A stretch of DNA of 64,000 nucleotides from a virus. Both the position numbers and the translations under genes were made by a program. Below are positions 15,456 to 25,398 of the stretch, one piece after another (positions within the stretch are counted from its first letter, which is position 1; every line of letters begins with the position of its first letter). The notes under the pieces were generated by a model that was not told the DNA's origin, ran no database searches, and saw only the letters and a list, made by a program, of their open reading frames with translations. The stretch is taken from positions 1 to 64,000 of the IMG/VR virus record IMGVR_UViG_3300030202_003496; one strand, 5' to 3'.

Positions 15456-18332
15456 ATGGCATTCAAATTTAATAATTTAGAAGAATATTTAGAGAAGATG
15501 AGTAAAGGCAAGCAGCCTGTAGGTACAAGCGTAAATCCTTTAGGTCAGTTTGCAATAAAGCCACTTCAGCAAGATATAAAACCAAACGTAAATTTTCCAA
15601 CACCAATAATACCTGATTGGAATTATGAAGTTAACCACCCTGCAAAGGATGGTGTAGCTGCAGAACCAGGTGTACCTCATACAACAGGAGATAAAGCTTT
15701 TGGAATTAAAGGTCCAGATGCGTTAGGTAAAATGCCTCTTCCTAATATAGAAGGAAAAGACCATACTACAGGAAATAAAGCTTTTTCAATACCAGGTGAT
15801 GACCACGAAGGTAGAAATAAAGCATTTAGCTTAGAAGGTTTGGCTCACTCAATGGAAGATAAAGTAAATAAACCTTATAAATTTACACCTCCATTTACAA
15901 CACAAGAGCCTGCTCAGCCTGTGCCAGGTCCAGAGCATACAACTAAGGATGCTGTTAATCCTAAGGTACCAGGACCTGAACATTCAACAGTTGAACCTAT
16001 ACCTAAAGTACCAGGACCTGCTCATTCAACACAAGAGCCTATAAAACCAAGAGCTGCAGCACCTGATTATCCTACACAAGAACCAATAAGTAGACCAGGT
16101 CCTCCTGATTATTCTACAGTTGACCCGGTATCTAGACCAGGAGCTCCTGATTATCCTACACAAGAGCCTATAAAAACACAGTATACTCAAACTCATAAAT
16201 TGGACAAGCTTTCACCAAGTGCAAACGGCGCATTATTAGAGTTGATTGTAAATAAACAATATAAAGATAGAAAAGAACTATTTGGTTCCCCAGAAAAAGA
16301 CGGCTTAATAAATCATCTAAATAACAATCAAAGTAATTATTTAACAATATCAGGTGCACCAGGAAATATGATGTTCAAATTTGGTACTAAAGATGACCAA
16401 GTACCTGCAGGAGGTTCTTCAATATGGACTCATACTAGATTAGGTGGTCCTACATCTCAAGGAGTTCAAGCTCGTAAATATATGGATAAATTTGCTAGAA
16501 TCAAAGATGCAACTCTAGCTCTTTCAGCAAAGGAAATAAATTACGATGGAAATTCAGTACCAGCAGCTGCGTTAATTAGAAGAGGTAATATATTAACAGA
16601 TGACGCACTGACAAAAGGTCTTTATGAAATGGTTGGTAAAAATAAATTTGTAAGTTTAAGAGATGAAGCTGCAAGAAATAACCCTAGGTCACCATTAGGT
16701 GAGTTAGCAAGACAGCCTTTTATACAAAGAGGTATACAAAAAGGACCTGGTAATGAAAATCCAGATTCACCAGGATTTTTACCTTCACTTGACCCGGTTA
16801 ATGGTTCTATAGGAATGTTAACAGCTCCAATGATTGATGCATTGAGAGTTGGTAAATACTTAATAAGTCCTAACGGCTTGTTATTTATGGCAAAGCAAGT
16901 AGGTCTTCAATTAACAAATCCTAGAAGTGAATGGAAAAAAGGTTTACATAGAGGTAGAATTTTTAATCCTTTATCATTCGCACTACAAGTTCCAGCTAAC
17001 GCTTTAGGTATACACATTGACAGACATTATCTAGGCCCGTTTAACGCAGAAGGTAGTAAATACGAAACTCTTGTTACAGATTTAGATAGAGAAGGAGAAA
17101 CACTTGAAGATTCTAAAAACAGGTTAGTAAAACTATTAGATGAGATGAGTGTTGGAATAATAGGTGTAGGCAAAACACCTGGTTCAAAAATAGATTTACT
17201 TTCAGGTCTTATGGGTCCTAAATCTTTATTTGGAATAGGACAAACAAGATTTTTCAAGCATAAATCTGGAATGGATGTGTTTTTCGATGCAGAGGCTGAA
17301 ACTGCTAAATACGAACCTGAAACTCCTTATGTAAAAGGGTTAGCTCACGGTGATGTCTCTGAAGCTTCAAAAGGAAGTGAGGTAGACTTAAAGCCTTTTA
17401 CAAATGATAATGACACAAGTAGAGTTGCATACGCAAGAGAAGATGCAGATACTTACTGGTCAGATAAAGTAGAAAGCGAAGTTAACTTCCCTGGAAATGC
17501 TCATATGTTTGTTGACCCTAAAGGTGAAACAAATGGCATGTTCAATGTTATGGACTATACAACTCTAGGATTATATAGAGATACAAAAAAGAAATTTAGA
17601 GATTTTAGACAAATAGATGGTGAGTACGATGAAGAAAATGCTTATGATGGAGAGGGTAGAGAAAATATAGTTAAAAGACTAGGTTTGGTAGATTGGGGAG
17701 CGTATTCACCAGGATATGGTGATGGTAGTGGTGAAGACATATATGATGAGTTTGAAGGTGAAGAAGCTGTAGATTATGTAAAGGTTACAATATCTAACGA
17801 AGATGATTCAAATAAATGTTATTTACGTGCATATAATTTAGAAATAACAGACAAATTAAATCCTCAATATAGTACAGTTGCATATTCAGGTAATCCTGCC
17901 GAGTCACATATATTTGATAAAATAGGTAGAGCTTGGACTCTTAAGCTTACAATGGCTGCGTTTACATCTAATGAGTTATTAAATAACTATAAAAAATTAA
18001 ATCAGTTAATGCAATTATCGTCACCTAAAATTATATCAGGATATGCTGGTGGACATATAACAAAATTAAATGTAGGCTCAATATGGAAAGACATGCCAAT
18101 TATTATAAAGAGTTTTGACTATCAAATAAATAACGATGCAGGTTGGGATATAGGTCATGGTAAAGAAGCAGGCTGGGATGATGGAACAGGTCATGCAGAA
18201 ACAACTACAAAAGAATTACCTATGATGTGGGATATAAATTTAGGAGGTGAATTCTTAGTTAATGCTGATGGAAATTTATGGACAAATGAATCTAACTTTT
18301 TTCAAAAAGAAATTTTAGGAGTTCAAGAGTAG
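15456..18332 (+). CDS. Large baseplate protein with N-terminal Pro-rich repeats (gp48/gp54-like C terminus)
   Basis: 958 residues, 1 bp after the tape measure. Residues ~40-240 are low complexity with repeats of the type PGPEHSTVEPI. The C-terminal ~250 residues contain WTLKLTMAAFTSNELLNNYK, KLNQLMQLSSPKI and an IIIKSFDY strand, resembling the T4 gp48-type baseplate tube-cap fold. Likely a baseplate component joining tube and hub; the N-terminal part may be a flexible tether. Assignment of the C terminus is moderate. Confidence 0.55.
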   Translation: MAFKFNNLEEYLEKMSKGKQPVGTSVNPLGQFAIKPLQQDIKPNVNFPTPIIPDWNYEVNHPAKDGVAAEPGVPHTTGDKAFGIKGPDALGKMPLPNIEGKDHTTGNKAFSIPGDDHEGRNKAFSLEGLAHSMEDKVNKPYKFTPPFTTQEPAQPVPGPEHTTKDAVNPKVPGPEHSTVEPIPKVPGPAHSTQEPIKPRAAAPDYPTQEPISRPGPPDYSTVDPVSRPGAPDYPTQEPIKTQYTQTHKLDKLSPSANGALLELIVNKQYKDRKELFGSPEKDGLINHLNNNQSNYLTISGAPGNMMFKFGTKDDQVPAGGSSIWTHTRLGGPTSQGVQARKYMDKFARIKDATLALSAKEINYDGNSVPAAALIRRGNILTDDALTKGLYEMVGKNKFVSLRDEAARNNPRSPLGELARQPFIQRGIQKGPGNENPDSPGFLPSLDPVNGSIGMLTAPMIDALRVGKYLISPNGLLFMAKQVGLQLTNPRSEWKKGLHRGRIFNPLSFALQVPANALGIHIDRHYLGPFNAEGSKYETLVTDLDREGETLEDSKNRLVKLLDEMSVGIIGVGKTPGSKIDLLSGLMGPKSLFGIGQTRFFKHKSGMDVFFDAEAETAKYEPETPYVKGLAHGDVSEASKGSEVDLKPFTNDNDTSRVAYAREDADTYWSDKVESEVNFPGNAHMFVDPKGETNGMFNVMDYTTLGLYRDTKKKFRDFRQIDGEYDEENAYDGEGRENIVKRLGLVDWGAYSPGYGDGSGEDIYDEFEGEEAVDYVKVTISNEDDSNKCYLRAYNLEITDKLNPQYSTVAYSGNPAESHIFDKIGRAWTLKLTMAAFTSNELLNNYKKLNQLMQLSSPKIISGYAGGHITKLNVGSIWKDMPIIIKSFDYQINNDAGWDIGHGKEAGWDDGTGHAETTTKELPMMWDINLGGEFLVNADGNLWTNESNFFQKEILGVQE
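15930..16182 (+). repeat. Proline-rich peptide repeats in the baseplate gene
   Basis: Six imperfect 13-15-codon units with the core PGPxH/DYSTxEPI, such as PGPEHTTKDAVNP, PGPAHSTQEPIKP and PGAPDYPTQEPIK. An older-looking set (HTTGDKAF, HTTGNKAF) lies upstream. Confidence 0.7.
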
Positions 18333-18335
18333 AAT

Positions 18336-18659
18336 ATGAAGCGATACGAAGAAAATAAAAATAGAATTACAAAAAACTTTAATGATAAGCCTAAAAGAGT
18401 TTTTAATACAATTCTATATCCAAAGATAGAAAAAAGTGTAAATGATATTTATATTGAATCACGTCAAGGTGATAGGTTAGATAATTTAGCTTATCAGTAT
18501 TATAGAGATACAACTTTGTGGTGGGTATTAGCAGAAGCTAACCATATAGGTAAAGGTACAATGTATGTTGATACCGGTATGAAAATTAGAATACCGCATC
18601 CTCAACATGTATTTGAAATTGTAAATAAGTTATATGAAATACAAAATGAAAGGTTATAG
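18336..18659 (+). CDS. LysM-like baseplate wedge protein (gp53-like)
   Basis: 107 residues. QGDRLDNLAYQYYRDTTLWW followed by a VLAEANHIG segment is the LysM-like signature shared by T4 gp53-type wedge proteins and short LysM tail proteins. It ends with a helix. It lies between baseplate genes with 3-bp and 2-bp gaps. Role: baseplate wedge or hub connector. Confidence 0.7.
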   Translation: MKRYEENKNRITKNFNDKPKRVFNTILYPKIEKSVNDIYIESRQGDRLDNLAYQYYRDTTLWWVLAEANHIGKGTMYVDTGMKIRIPHPQHVFEIVNKLYEIQNERL

Positions 18660-18661
18660 TT

Positions 18662-19507
18662 ATGGCGATAAATCTATTTAACGGCTCAATACTATCAAAA
18701 AAAGTAAGGGAGATATTTGGCCAGAGGTCAAAAAACTCAGGAGCTCATCCGTGGATGCAAGAAAAGCGAGCTTGGATGCGGCTACACTCAAACTCTTCAA
18801 AAGGAATGACAATATCAGGTGAGTCTTCAACATGGAATCAAGCTGGTATGTATAAAGAAGATTCTACAGGTCGAATAACTGCAGCACCAACAATCGAAAG
18901 TATAAGTATTAAAACTACTGGTACAGCAGGCTCTATGAGAAAAGCAGACGTAAAATTTAAGGTATATTCATATGACCAGTTAAAGCAGGTACAAACTGCA
19001 TTTTTTATTCCAGGGATGTCTGCTGTTATAACTTGGGGTTGGAATATGAAAAGCGATGGCTCTCCTATAAATCCTTCCGCAGGTGTAGACAACGAAAGCT
19101 CTCTTAGAGGTATTACAAAAAAAATTAAAAAATGGGTTGAAAGAAATGATGGTAATTGCGATGGTATGGGAGGTTTGATATCAGACTTTGGTTGGTCAAA
19201 AGCGACAGGAGGAGGAGCTGATTCTTCAGGATTCGATTGTAGTATTACATTAGAATCACCTGCAAAAACATATATGACAGGACCTGTTAATATACCTACA
19301 TGTAAAGCATGTGGTTGTCCAGCTCAAGGAGAAGACGGTGGAGCAAAGGCTGCAGGAGGTTGGGTAAAACAAGCACTCAAGGACCAAGCAGAATCTGAGA
19401 TGAGTGTCGAAGGAGGTGAAGGTTCTCAATGGACAGCTCCAAATGGAGCGGTGATGGGATTCTCAATTAAGTTTGACCAAGAATATCAAGAAGAGCCGGA
19501 GGCATAA
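18662..19507 (+). CDS. Baseplate hub component (unassigned)
   Basis: 281 residues. An N-terminal basic/aromatic segment (PWMQEKRAWMRLHS) is followed by a beta-rich core with FKVYSYDQLKQVQTAFFIPG and ITWGWN. A cysteine cluster CKACGCP occurs near residue 219. I do not recognise the family with certainty. Its place directly before the hub-peptidase gene and the tube-like beta segments suggest a hub protein comparable to T4 gp27. Confidence 0.5.
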   Translation: MAINLFNGSILSKKVREIFGQRSKNSGAHPWMQEKRAWMRLHSNSSKGMTISGESSTWNQAGMYKEDSTGRITAAPTIESISIKTTGTAGSMRKADVKFKVYSYDQLKQVQTAFFIPGMSAVITWGWNMKSDGSPINPSAGVDNESSLRGITKKIKKWVERNDGNCDGMGGLISDFGWSKATGGGADSSGFDCSITLESPAKTYMTGPVNIPTCKACGCPAQGEDGGAKAAGGWVKQALKDQAESEMSVEGGEGSQWTAPNGAVMGFSIKFDQEYQEEPEA

Positions 19508-19508
19508 T

Positions 19509-21539
19509 ATGGGAATATCATTAAAAAAAGAAGGAAATAACCTTTGTCTTACTGTATCATTCTATATAGATGTTGGAGTATGGTCTGGAACAATTGCACT
19601 TTCTAAAAGATGTATAGATTTAAGCTGGCTATTCAAAGCAGTCGATTGGGTAAAAGAACAATACAATAAAGTTAAAAATTGGGTAGACGAACAAATAGCA
19701 AAGCTTATGGCATTTTTAGGCTTTCCAACATTAAACTTTTTTGTAACATGGGACTGGTTCGAAACAATATGTGTTACAGATGGACTTTCTACTGTAGGTA
19801 AAGATTATGAGGCAGGTGCACTAGAAGCCTCAGGTCTTCAAGCAGATGACAGGTTTAGTAAAAATGTATGGAGATTAGACAGTACAGGTGTCACACTAGG
19901 ATATCCTGATGGTGATTTATTTGCGTCAACAAATCCTTGGGTGTGTATGTTACCTGGGATGTCACATTGGGATGTAGCAGTATCTTTAGGTGAACTGGAA
20001 GATGCAGAAGATGCAGGTATCAAAGCTACATCAGGATTCGATTCGCTACCAAAATGGAATGGTGATATAAAACAAATATTGTTAAATACAGGATATATAT
20101 GGGAAGTATATCTTCAATCAGAAACAATCAACGATTTTGTAATGAAAGTTGCAGAAGGAGTCAATGATGCATGTGGTGGATTCTGGGACTTAAAACTTGT
20201 TGAGGACCCGTTAGACCCATCAAGGTTAATGGTTGTAGATATGAAAGCTGTTAACTCTCAAAAACAAATACCTGTTTTAGATTTAGGTACAGTATCAGGA
20301 GACTATGCCGCTGGCTTTGACGATGGAATGCACGGCAGGTCAGTTGCAAGAGAGTGGGGTATGACATCTGATATTGATGATTCTATAAAACACTCTATAA
20401 TGATGGGTTCTAATGCAGGTTCTGACACTTCGCAAAACACAAGCGAGCCAACAAAGGTATGGTCAATATATGGTCAGAAAGTTACAGATAGAATGTATAA
20501 AGGATTAAGTTGCAATCCTGATTGTGCAGAAGAATCAAAGCGGGATAAAAATACAGACTGCTCAAATTCAGAAGGTGAAAAATCAGATTCAACAATAGAA
20601 GAAGATTTAGGTAAAGCTATGGAAGAGTTAGCTGATGATATTACAGATGAATCTATAGATACAGCAACAGCTGCAATGAAGACATATTATTCAGGTAAAA
20701 ACGAACAGTCAACTGCAGTATCAAATAAAGATGTTGTAATACCTATAGGTTTTGATGCTACATTTGACGGAATAGGGATGCTTTATTGGGGAGAGTCATT
20801 TGCAGTAAAGCAGATTGTCGATAATTCTTTACTACCTAAAGGGCATAGATTTATGATAACTGATATTGGCCACGAGATAAATAGAACTGATTGGACAACT
20901 AAAATTCAAACACGAATGGTTCTACCTCAAGAAGGAGCTTCACCAAGATATACAGGTGGTGGCTCTTCTGGTGGAGGTGGAAATACTCAAAGTTCATCAG
21001 CTACAGGTGGTAAAACAAAAACAACTAAAAACCCTGCAATTAGACAGCCTGTTGCAAATGAATTGAGAAAATGTATGGATGATTTAGGACCTAACATTTA
21101 TGAAAAAGGAGTGGAGATAGATAACGGTGGAGATATTACAGAATGCTTAAGAGACTATGCTTGTTCATTCTTTACATATATTTCAAAAAACTATCCTAAC
21201 CTTAAAATAAAAGTAACAGGAGCAAACGATGCTTTTCACCACACTCTAAATTATAAAAGTTCACATACTTCAGGTGATGGTTTAGATTTTATTGTAACGC
21301 CATATAGTAATGCAAATCTTGATATTGTTGTAAAAGCATTAGGAGGTTTTCATAAAGGAGCTCCAAGTAAATATCACTGGATAGATGAATATAGAAAGCC
21401 AACTGCTAAAGCGTCTGGTAAACACATGCATATGAGATGTGGAGTGGATACAAAAATGGAGAAGAAGTTAGGACACGGTAAAAAAGCAATAGCAGACGCA
21501 TCTGTACCTAAATTAACAGTAACACCTTATGTTGCATAG
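19509..21539 (+). CDS. Baseplate hub protein with C-terminal M15-like peptidoglycan peptidase
   Basis: 676 residues from ATG 19509, chosen over upstream in-frame starts because it has RBS GGAGGC and lies 1 bp after the previous stop. The N-terminal ~480 residues are hub-like, then a Gly/Ser linker (near residue 482). The C-terminal domain has HHTLNYKSSHTSGDGLDF (about 581-598) and KHMHMRCG (about 638), fitting the His-x(n)-Asp and terminal His zinc ligands of M15 D-Ala-D-Ala peptidases. It likely cuts host wall cross-links during injection, replacing T4 gp5 lysozyme. Confidence 0.75.
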   Translation: MGISLKKEGNNLCLTVSFYIDVGVWSGTIALSKRCIDLSWLFKAVDWVKEQYNKVKNWVDEQIAKLMAFLGFPTLNFFVTWDWFETICVTDGLSTVGKDYEAGALEASGLQADDRFSKNVWRLDSTGVTLGYPDGDLFASTNPWVCMLPGMSHWDVAVSLGELEDAEDAGIKATSGFDSLPKWNGDIKQILLNTGYIWEVYLQSETINDFVMKVAEGVNDACGGFWDLKLVEDPLDPSRLMVVDMKAVNSQKQIPVLDLGTVSGDYAAGFDDGMHGRSVAREWGMTSDIDDSIKHSIMMGSNAGSDTSQNTSEPTKVWSIYGQKVTDRMYKGLSCNPDCAEESKRDKNTDCSNSEGEKSDSTIEEDLGKAMEELADDITDESIDTATAAMKTYYSGKNEQSTAVSNKDVVIPIGFDATFDGIGMLYWGESFAVKQIVDNSLLPKGHRFMITDIGHEINRTDWTTKIQTRMVLPQEGASPRYTGGGSSGGGGNTQSSSATGGKTKTTKNPAIRQPVANELRKCMDDLGPNIYEKGVEIDNGGDITECLRDYACSFFTYISKNYPNLKIKVTGANDAFHHTLNYKSSHTSGDGLDFIVTPYSNANLDIVVKALGGFHKGAPSKYHWIDEYRKPTAKASGKHMHMRCGVDTKMEKKLGHGKKAIADASVPKLTVTPYVA

Positions 21540-21548
21540 GAGAATTAA

Positions 21549-22259
21549 ATGTTAGTATTTAAGGAAAAACATATAACATATGATTGGACAAACGATAATT
21601 CATTAGTATTTGTCAAAGGTGATATGAAAGGGCAGATATATAATGGCCCGATAATGTTATATTTCAATAAGATATTTGCCGGCTCAAAAATGACAAAAGA
21701 AGTTGCAAAATGGAATGCTTTACAGCCTGCTGATGCGGGTGGAGATGCCGAGTATGATTTACTAAAACCTAAGTACGCCGACAAATTTAATTTTCCAGTA
21801 GACAATCCCACAGACCCTACACGAAAAGAAATAAAAGAAGGTAAATATAAAAAATACTTTGTAGAATATTGCGGAGATATATGCGAGGTTAATAAATGGG
21901 ACTATAAATATTTTAAGAAAAATTCTACTCCATATCACAAAGCAATAAAAAAGGTAGAGCTAGAATTAGGATTGAGTGTTTATGATATAGATAAAAATCT
22001 TGCAGCAATTGCAGAAGGTCGTAAAATAATAAAAGACTTAGATACGAGAATATCACCAACAGCTTATATGCAAGCAATTGAAAACTTAAATACAAAAGGC
22101 GGAGAGTTAGAATATGACGATGGAGCAGAGTATGTAGGTGATTATCATATACACCCTGAAAAAGGCCCTATGGTTGGAGCATATCATACAGACGTATATC
22201 ACCATAGATTATATTGGACTCGAAAAACAAGATATGTGCCTAAAGATTTAGTACCATAA
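21549..22259 (+). CDS. Hypothetical tail/baseplate protein with DYHIHPEKGPMVG motif
   Basis: 236 residues. The C-terminal region has YVGDYHIHPEKGPMVGAYHT, a histidine-rich motif I associate with uncharacterised tail-region proteins of environmental phages. The N-terminal half holds FVKGDMKGQIYNGPI. Located directly after the hub-peptidase gene with RBS TAGGAG. Clustered histidines could bind metal. Function unknown. Confidence 0.6.
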   Translation: MLVFKEKHITYDWTNDNSLVFVKGDMKGQIYNGPIMLYFNKIFAGSKMTKEVAKWNALQPADAGGDAEYDLLKPKYADKFNFPVDNPTDPTRKEIKEGKYKKYFVEYCGDICEVNKWDYKYFKKNSTPYHKAIKKVELELGLSVYDIDKNLAAIAEGRKIIKDLDTRISPTAYMQAIENLNTKGGELEYDDGAEYVGDYHIHPEKGPMVGAYHTDVYHHRLYWTRKTRYVPKDLVP

Positions 22260-22266
22260 ATTTTAT

Positions 22267-22293
22267 TATATCACAATTTTTTGTTATATTATA
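22267..22293 (+). promoter_or_regulatory. Class A promoter; transcript probably leaderless
   Basis: TATATCACAATTTTT then TGTTATATTATA. The TATATT box ends at 22290, placing the expected start at about 22297, the A of the polymerase ATG. Confidence 0.5.
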
Positions 22294-22296
22294 TAC

Positions 22297-23304
22297 ATGT
22301 TAAATGAAACCAAAGAGCTTCTTAAAACAAAGCACTATTTATATCACAATAAACAAATAGAAGAAAGTACAATTGAACTTCCTATAAACAAGTTCTATAA
22401 AAGGTTGTATGGCGATAGATATAACATCTATGATATTATACCTCAATGCAAACAAGAAGAAGAAATAGAGTATCTACGCTCTCTCTCGCATGCTTTAGAG
22501 GGAGTGCCTGATAAGGATATTTTAGACTACAATGAAAATATAGTGGCCACCTTTAGAAAAATTGAAGAAAATGGTTTGTATACAAATGATGGTATGGAAT
22601 ATACTAAATATAATGTATATACAACTACAGGAAGACCTGCCAATTCAAATAATGGTATAAATTATGCAGCACTAAATAAGGAAGACGGCACACGTAAAAA
22701 ATATATAAGTAGATTTTCAGGTGGTTATTTGGCAGAATTTGACTATGACGCATATCATTTAAGACTAATAGCTTCATTGATAGGTATGGAACAGCCAGAA
22801 GGTAGTTTTCATAAATACTTAGGTAAGCTATATTTTGATTCTGAAACTCTTACAAAAGAACAATATAATGAATCTAAAAAAATAAGCTTTCAAATACTTT
22901 ATGGCGGTATACCAAAAGAGTTTTTGAGAATAGAATATTTTAATAAAATTTCATCATACATTTCTGAGCTATGGGATATTTATAATAGAAAAGGTTATAT
23001 AAAAACACCAATATTAAATAGAAGGTTATATAAAAGGAATCTAAATAATATGAATCCTCAGAAATTATTTAATTATTTAATACAAGCTTATGAAACAGAG
23101 ATGAACTGTAAAGCAATTAAAAATATTTTTGAGTTATTAGAAAACTATTCTAGTAAAATGATACTATATGTATACGATGCTTTTATATTTGATATAGCTC
23201 CAGAAGAAAAAGAGTTATTAAATAAAATTAAAGATTTAATGTCATTCCCTTCTAATCTTAAAGTTGGTAGAGATTATCATACTATGAGGTCTTTGGACCT
23301 TTAA
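22297..23304 (+). CDS. Minimal family A DNA polymerase (palm/fingers only)
   Basis: 335 residues instead of ~600-900. TTTGRPANSNNGINYAAL matches the PolA TxTGRLSSxxPNLQN block. Motif A is AEFDYDAYHLRLIA (~147-160), motif B KKISFQILYGG (~194-204), motif C YVYDAFIFD (~291-299). The catalytic Asp of A and C are present, but motif C has YDA where PolA has HDE. No 3'-5' exonuclease or full thumb region. It sits between tail genes, away from the C-family replicase at 39 kb. Possible roles: repair or priming-associated synthesis. Confidence 0.8.
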   Translation: MLNETKELLKTKHYLYHNKQIEESTIELPINKFYKRLYGDRYNIYDIIPQCKQEEEIEYLRSLSHALEGVPDKDILDYNENIVATFRKIEENGLYTNDGMEYTKYNVYTTTGRPANSNNGINYAALNKEDGTRKKYISRFSGGYLAEFDYDAYHLRLIASLIGMEQPEGSFHKYLGKLYFDSETLTKEQYNESKKISFQILYGGIPKEFLRIEYFNKISSYISELWDIYNRKGYIKTPILNRRLYKRNLNNMNPQKLFNYLIQAYETEMNCKAIKNIFELLENYSSKMILYVYDAFIFDIAPEEKELLNKIKDLMSFPSNLKVGRDYHTMRSLDL

Positions 23305-23306
23305 TT

Positions 23307-23318
23307 TGATATTTATAT
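23307..23318 (+). promoter_or_regulatory. Class B (late-type) promoter motif
   Basis: Exact TGATATTTATAT, 19 bp before ATG 23337 (RBS AAAGGGAG). Confidence 0.5.
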
Positions 23319-23336
23319 AGATATAAAGGGAGTATT

Positions 23337-24530
23337 ATGAATTTTAATCATTTAGTTAGAGAATGGGCATATAGGGTAAATGATGGTATGCCTGACCCTA
23401 AAAAACGAAGTCATCTTGAATTATTAGAAGATGTCTTAAGACACTATAAATATAGCGAAAACTTTATATCTTCATACATTGATAGCTTAGAAAATATAAC
23501 AGAAGCTAATCTTGCTGGTCGTACAACAAACTATAAACAACCAACAGGTGCATTTTACAAATATGTAGAAATGAATCCTAAAAATGACCAGCCATTTAAG
23601 GCAGATAAAAATGCTGTGTTACTAGATGTCAATACTCAAGCAAAATCAATTGAAATCAAAAAAGGTGAAACATTTGATATGGTCACTAAAAAAGAAAAAG
23701 AATTGATTAAAATTGGTAGGTCTTATTATTGTAAAATTAGATATAAGAAAAAGCCATATCTGATTGCAACAAGTGCTATACTTAAACCTACAGGAAAACA
23801 AGTTGATTTTATAAAAGCTGATTTAACACAGAAAGTAAGAGGTGGCGTATTTAGAGATTTTAAGCCAGGTATCATACATGAAAAACAAATTGTAATGTTA
23901 TTTGTTAACGGCTCAGGTGGAAATTGGGAATTTCAGCACAATGGAAAAGAATATCATATTGAAGAATTAGGTGACCCTGAGTGGAAAGGTAGAGGTATGC
24001 CTAAAACAGATGTATACGTAAGATTAAGACAGGCTGTACCTAAGTTTGGAAAAGAATTAAAAATAAGTCTAAAACAAGATAATGCAGTATTTATTGATAG
24101 CTGGATGTTACCACAAAGATTTGAAGCTTTAGCAGGTAAGTCTGGTGCAAAAAAGATAATTTTAGATATGCTTAAGAAAGTTCAATCAGGAGAGGTTGGA
24201 GTAAGAAGTCCATTTATGTATTGGTTTGTTAAAGACAGAGCATATAATGGTCCTGAACTTTCAGCTGAGGCAAAATATGAAGCAGGTTCTGGTGAAAAGA
24301 AATTTGGAAAATCTTCACCAGCTGCATCAAACTGTTTTTTCAAAGGAGGTGTACCAAAGGATATTACAACTTTAATTAAAAATCTACAACCAATATCACA
24401 AGCTATAAAAAAAGCAGGCTATGCTACAAGAGGATATGGCTCTGATGGTAATGGAGCTTGTTATTTTAAGAACGAAAAAGGCGAGTGGAATGTAACACCA
24501 AAATGGAAAGCGTATTTCGGGATTAAATAA
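23337..24530 (+). CDS. Hypothetical protein, probably virion-associated
   Basis: 397 residues. The N-terminal ~60 residues (LVREWAYRVNDGMPDPKKRS, then a LLEDVLRHY helix) resemble a module repeated at the start of structural or injected proteins in T4-like marine phages. The rest is mixed alpha/beta, with FFKGGVPKDITTLIKNL near the C terminus. Late-type motif upstream supports late expression. Function unknown. Confidence 0.6.
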   Translation: MNFNHLVREWAYRVNDGMPDPKKRSHLELLEDVLRHYKYSENFISSYIDSLENITEANLAGRTTNYKQPTGAFYKYVEMNPKNDQPFKADKNAVLLDVNTQAKSIEIKKGETFDMVTKKEKELIKIGRSYYCKIRYKKKPYLIATSAILKPTGKQVDFIKADLTQKVRGGVFRDFKPGIIHEKQIVMLFVNGSGGNWEFQHNGKEYHIEELGDPEWKGRGMPKTDVYVRLRQAVPKFGKELKISLKQDNAVFIDSWMLPQRFEALAGKSGAKKIILDMLKKVQSGEVGVRSPFMYWFVKDRAYNGPELSAEAKYEAGSGEKKFGKSSPAASNCFFKGGVPKDITTLIKNLQPISQAIKKAGYATRGYGSDGNGACYFKNEKGEWNVTPKWKAYFGIK

Positions 24531-24931
24531 TGAAAACTCAATTATTATGTACATTTACAAAGACAAAGTTATTAACTAAGACAGTAGATAGAATCATACA
24601 GGCTTATGATATATTATACAATAAAATATTTGTATTGAATAATGAAGAAAACAGTAATGAATTGATGTGTACATATAATATTGACGCTTCAATAAAAACA
24701 GAAATACTTCCAGATACAATATCACTACATAGAAAAAAGCAGACAAATACTTTGTATACTATAAATGCACTTAATGAATGTATTAAAATAGTTAATAATG
24801 GTGTATTAGATACATCGTACCAATTAGATTGGGAAAACTATAGAAATAGTATATTGGTTACAAATGACGAAGGTTTACGAAGAATCGACACATCTATAAA
24901 AGAAGTCGTACATATAAAAATTAAAAAATAA
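24530..24931 (+). CDS. Hypothetical protein
   Basis: 133 residues, overlapping the previous stop by one base (TAATG), so probably translationally coupled. Contains LLTKTVDRIIQAYDILYNKI and a Cys/Tyr-rich middle. No recognised family. Confidence 0.6.
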   Translation: MKTQLLCTFTKTKLLTKTVDRIIQAYDILYNKIFVLNNEENSNELMCTYNIDASIKTEILPDTISLHRKKQTNTLYTINALNECIKIVNNGVLDTSYQLDWENYRNSILVTNDEGLRRIDTSIKEVVHIKIKK

Positions 24932-24948
24932 TTGCTGAAAAATTTTTA

Positions 24949-24974
24949 TATCTCGGAAATTTTGCGTATATTTA
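24949..24974 (+). promoter_or_regulatory. Class A promoter (hybrid with class B core)
   Basis: TATCTCGGAAATTTTGCG followed by TATATTTATATA, so the -10 region also matches the class B element. The next ATG is at 25017, after a ~35-nt leader. Confidence 0.5.
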
Positions 24975-25016
24975 TATATAAATAAAAATTACTTAATAAC
25001 AAAAGCGCAATAACGA

Positions 25017-25361
25017 ATGAAACAATTGACACTAGCGATAGTATTATTTTTCGCAGGCCAGACACTAATATGGCTACAGACCAATGGACAATTTCTTTGG
25101 AAATGGTTTGACAGAAATCCACTAATTTTATCTATATCATTTGGGACGATAATTTCGTATATGTTTATATATGCGACAAAACATGTTGTAGGTCACTTTG
25201 ATGGATTGTTGTGGCCAGGAAGATTTATAGGATTTGGTACAGGTATGATATCATTTGTATTATTAACTTGGTTTTTTATGGGTGAAGGCATAACTACAAA
25301 AACTGCAATATCACTTGTATTAGCAACAACTTTGGTATGTATACAAATTTTTTGGAAATAA
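25017..25361 (+). CDS. Small membrane protein, about four transmembrane segments
   Basis: 114 residues. Hydrophobic stretches at ~4-20, ~38-54, ~68-86 and ~94-111, for example LILSISFGTIISYMFIYAT and ISLVLATTLVCIQIFW. No catalytic motif seen. Short inner-membrane protein of unknown function; no RBS of the GGAG type precedes it. Confidence 0.65.
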   Translation: MKQLTLAIVLFFAGQTLIWLQTNGQFLWKWFDRNPLILSISFGTIISYMFIYATKHVVGHFDGLLWPGRFIGFGTGMISFVLLTWFFMGEGITTKTAISLVLATTLVCIQIFWK

Positions 25362-25367
25362 TTTCTC

Positions 25368-25395
25368 TATGTCAAATAAATTTATTATATTATAG
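25368..25395 (+). promoter_or_regulatory. Class A promoter; transcript probably leaderless
   Basis: TATGTCAAATAAATTTATTATATTATA; TATATT ends at 25391 and the UvdE ATG is at 25399, leaving no room for a leader. Confidence 0.5.
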
Positions 25396-25398
25396 AAT

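Noticed and set aside
15930-16182. Repeats considered as a CRISPR array
   Set aside because: Units are in-frame codon repeats of a Pro-rich peptide with imperfect DNA identity; no repeat-spacer structure and no cas genes.
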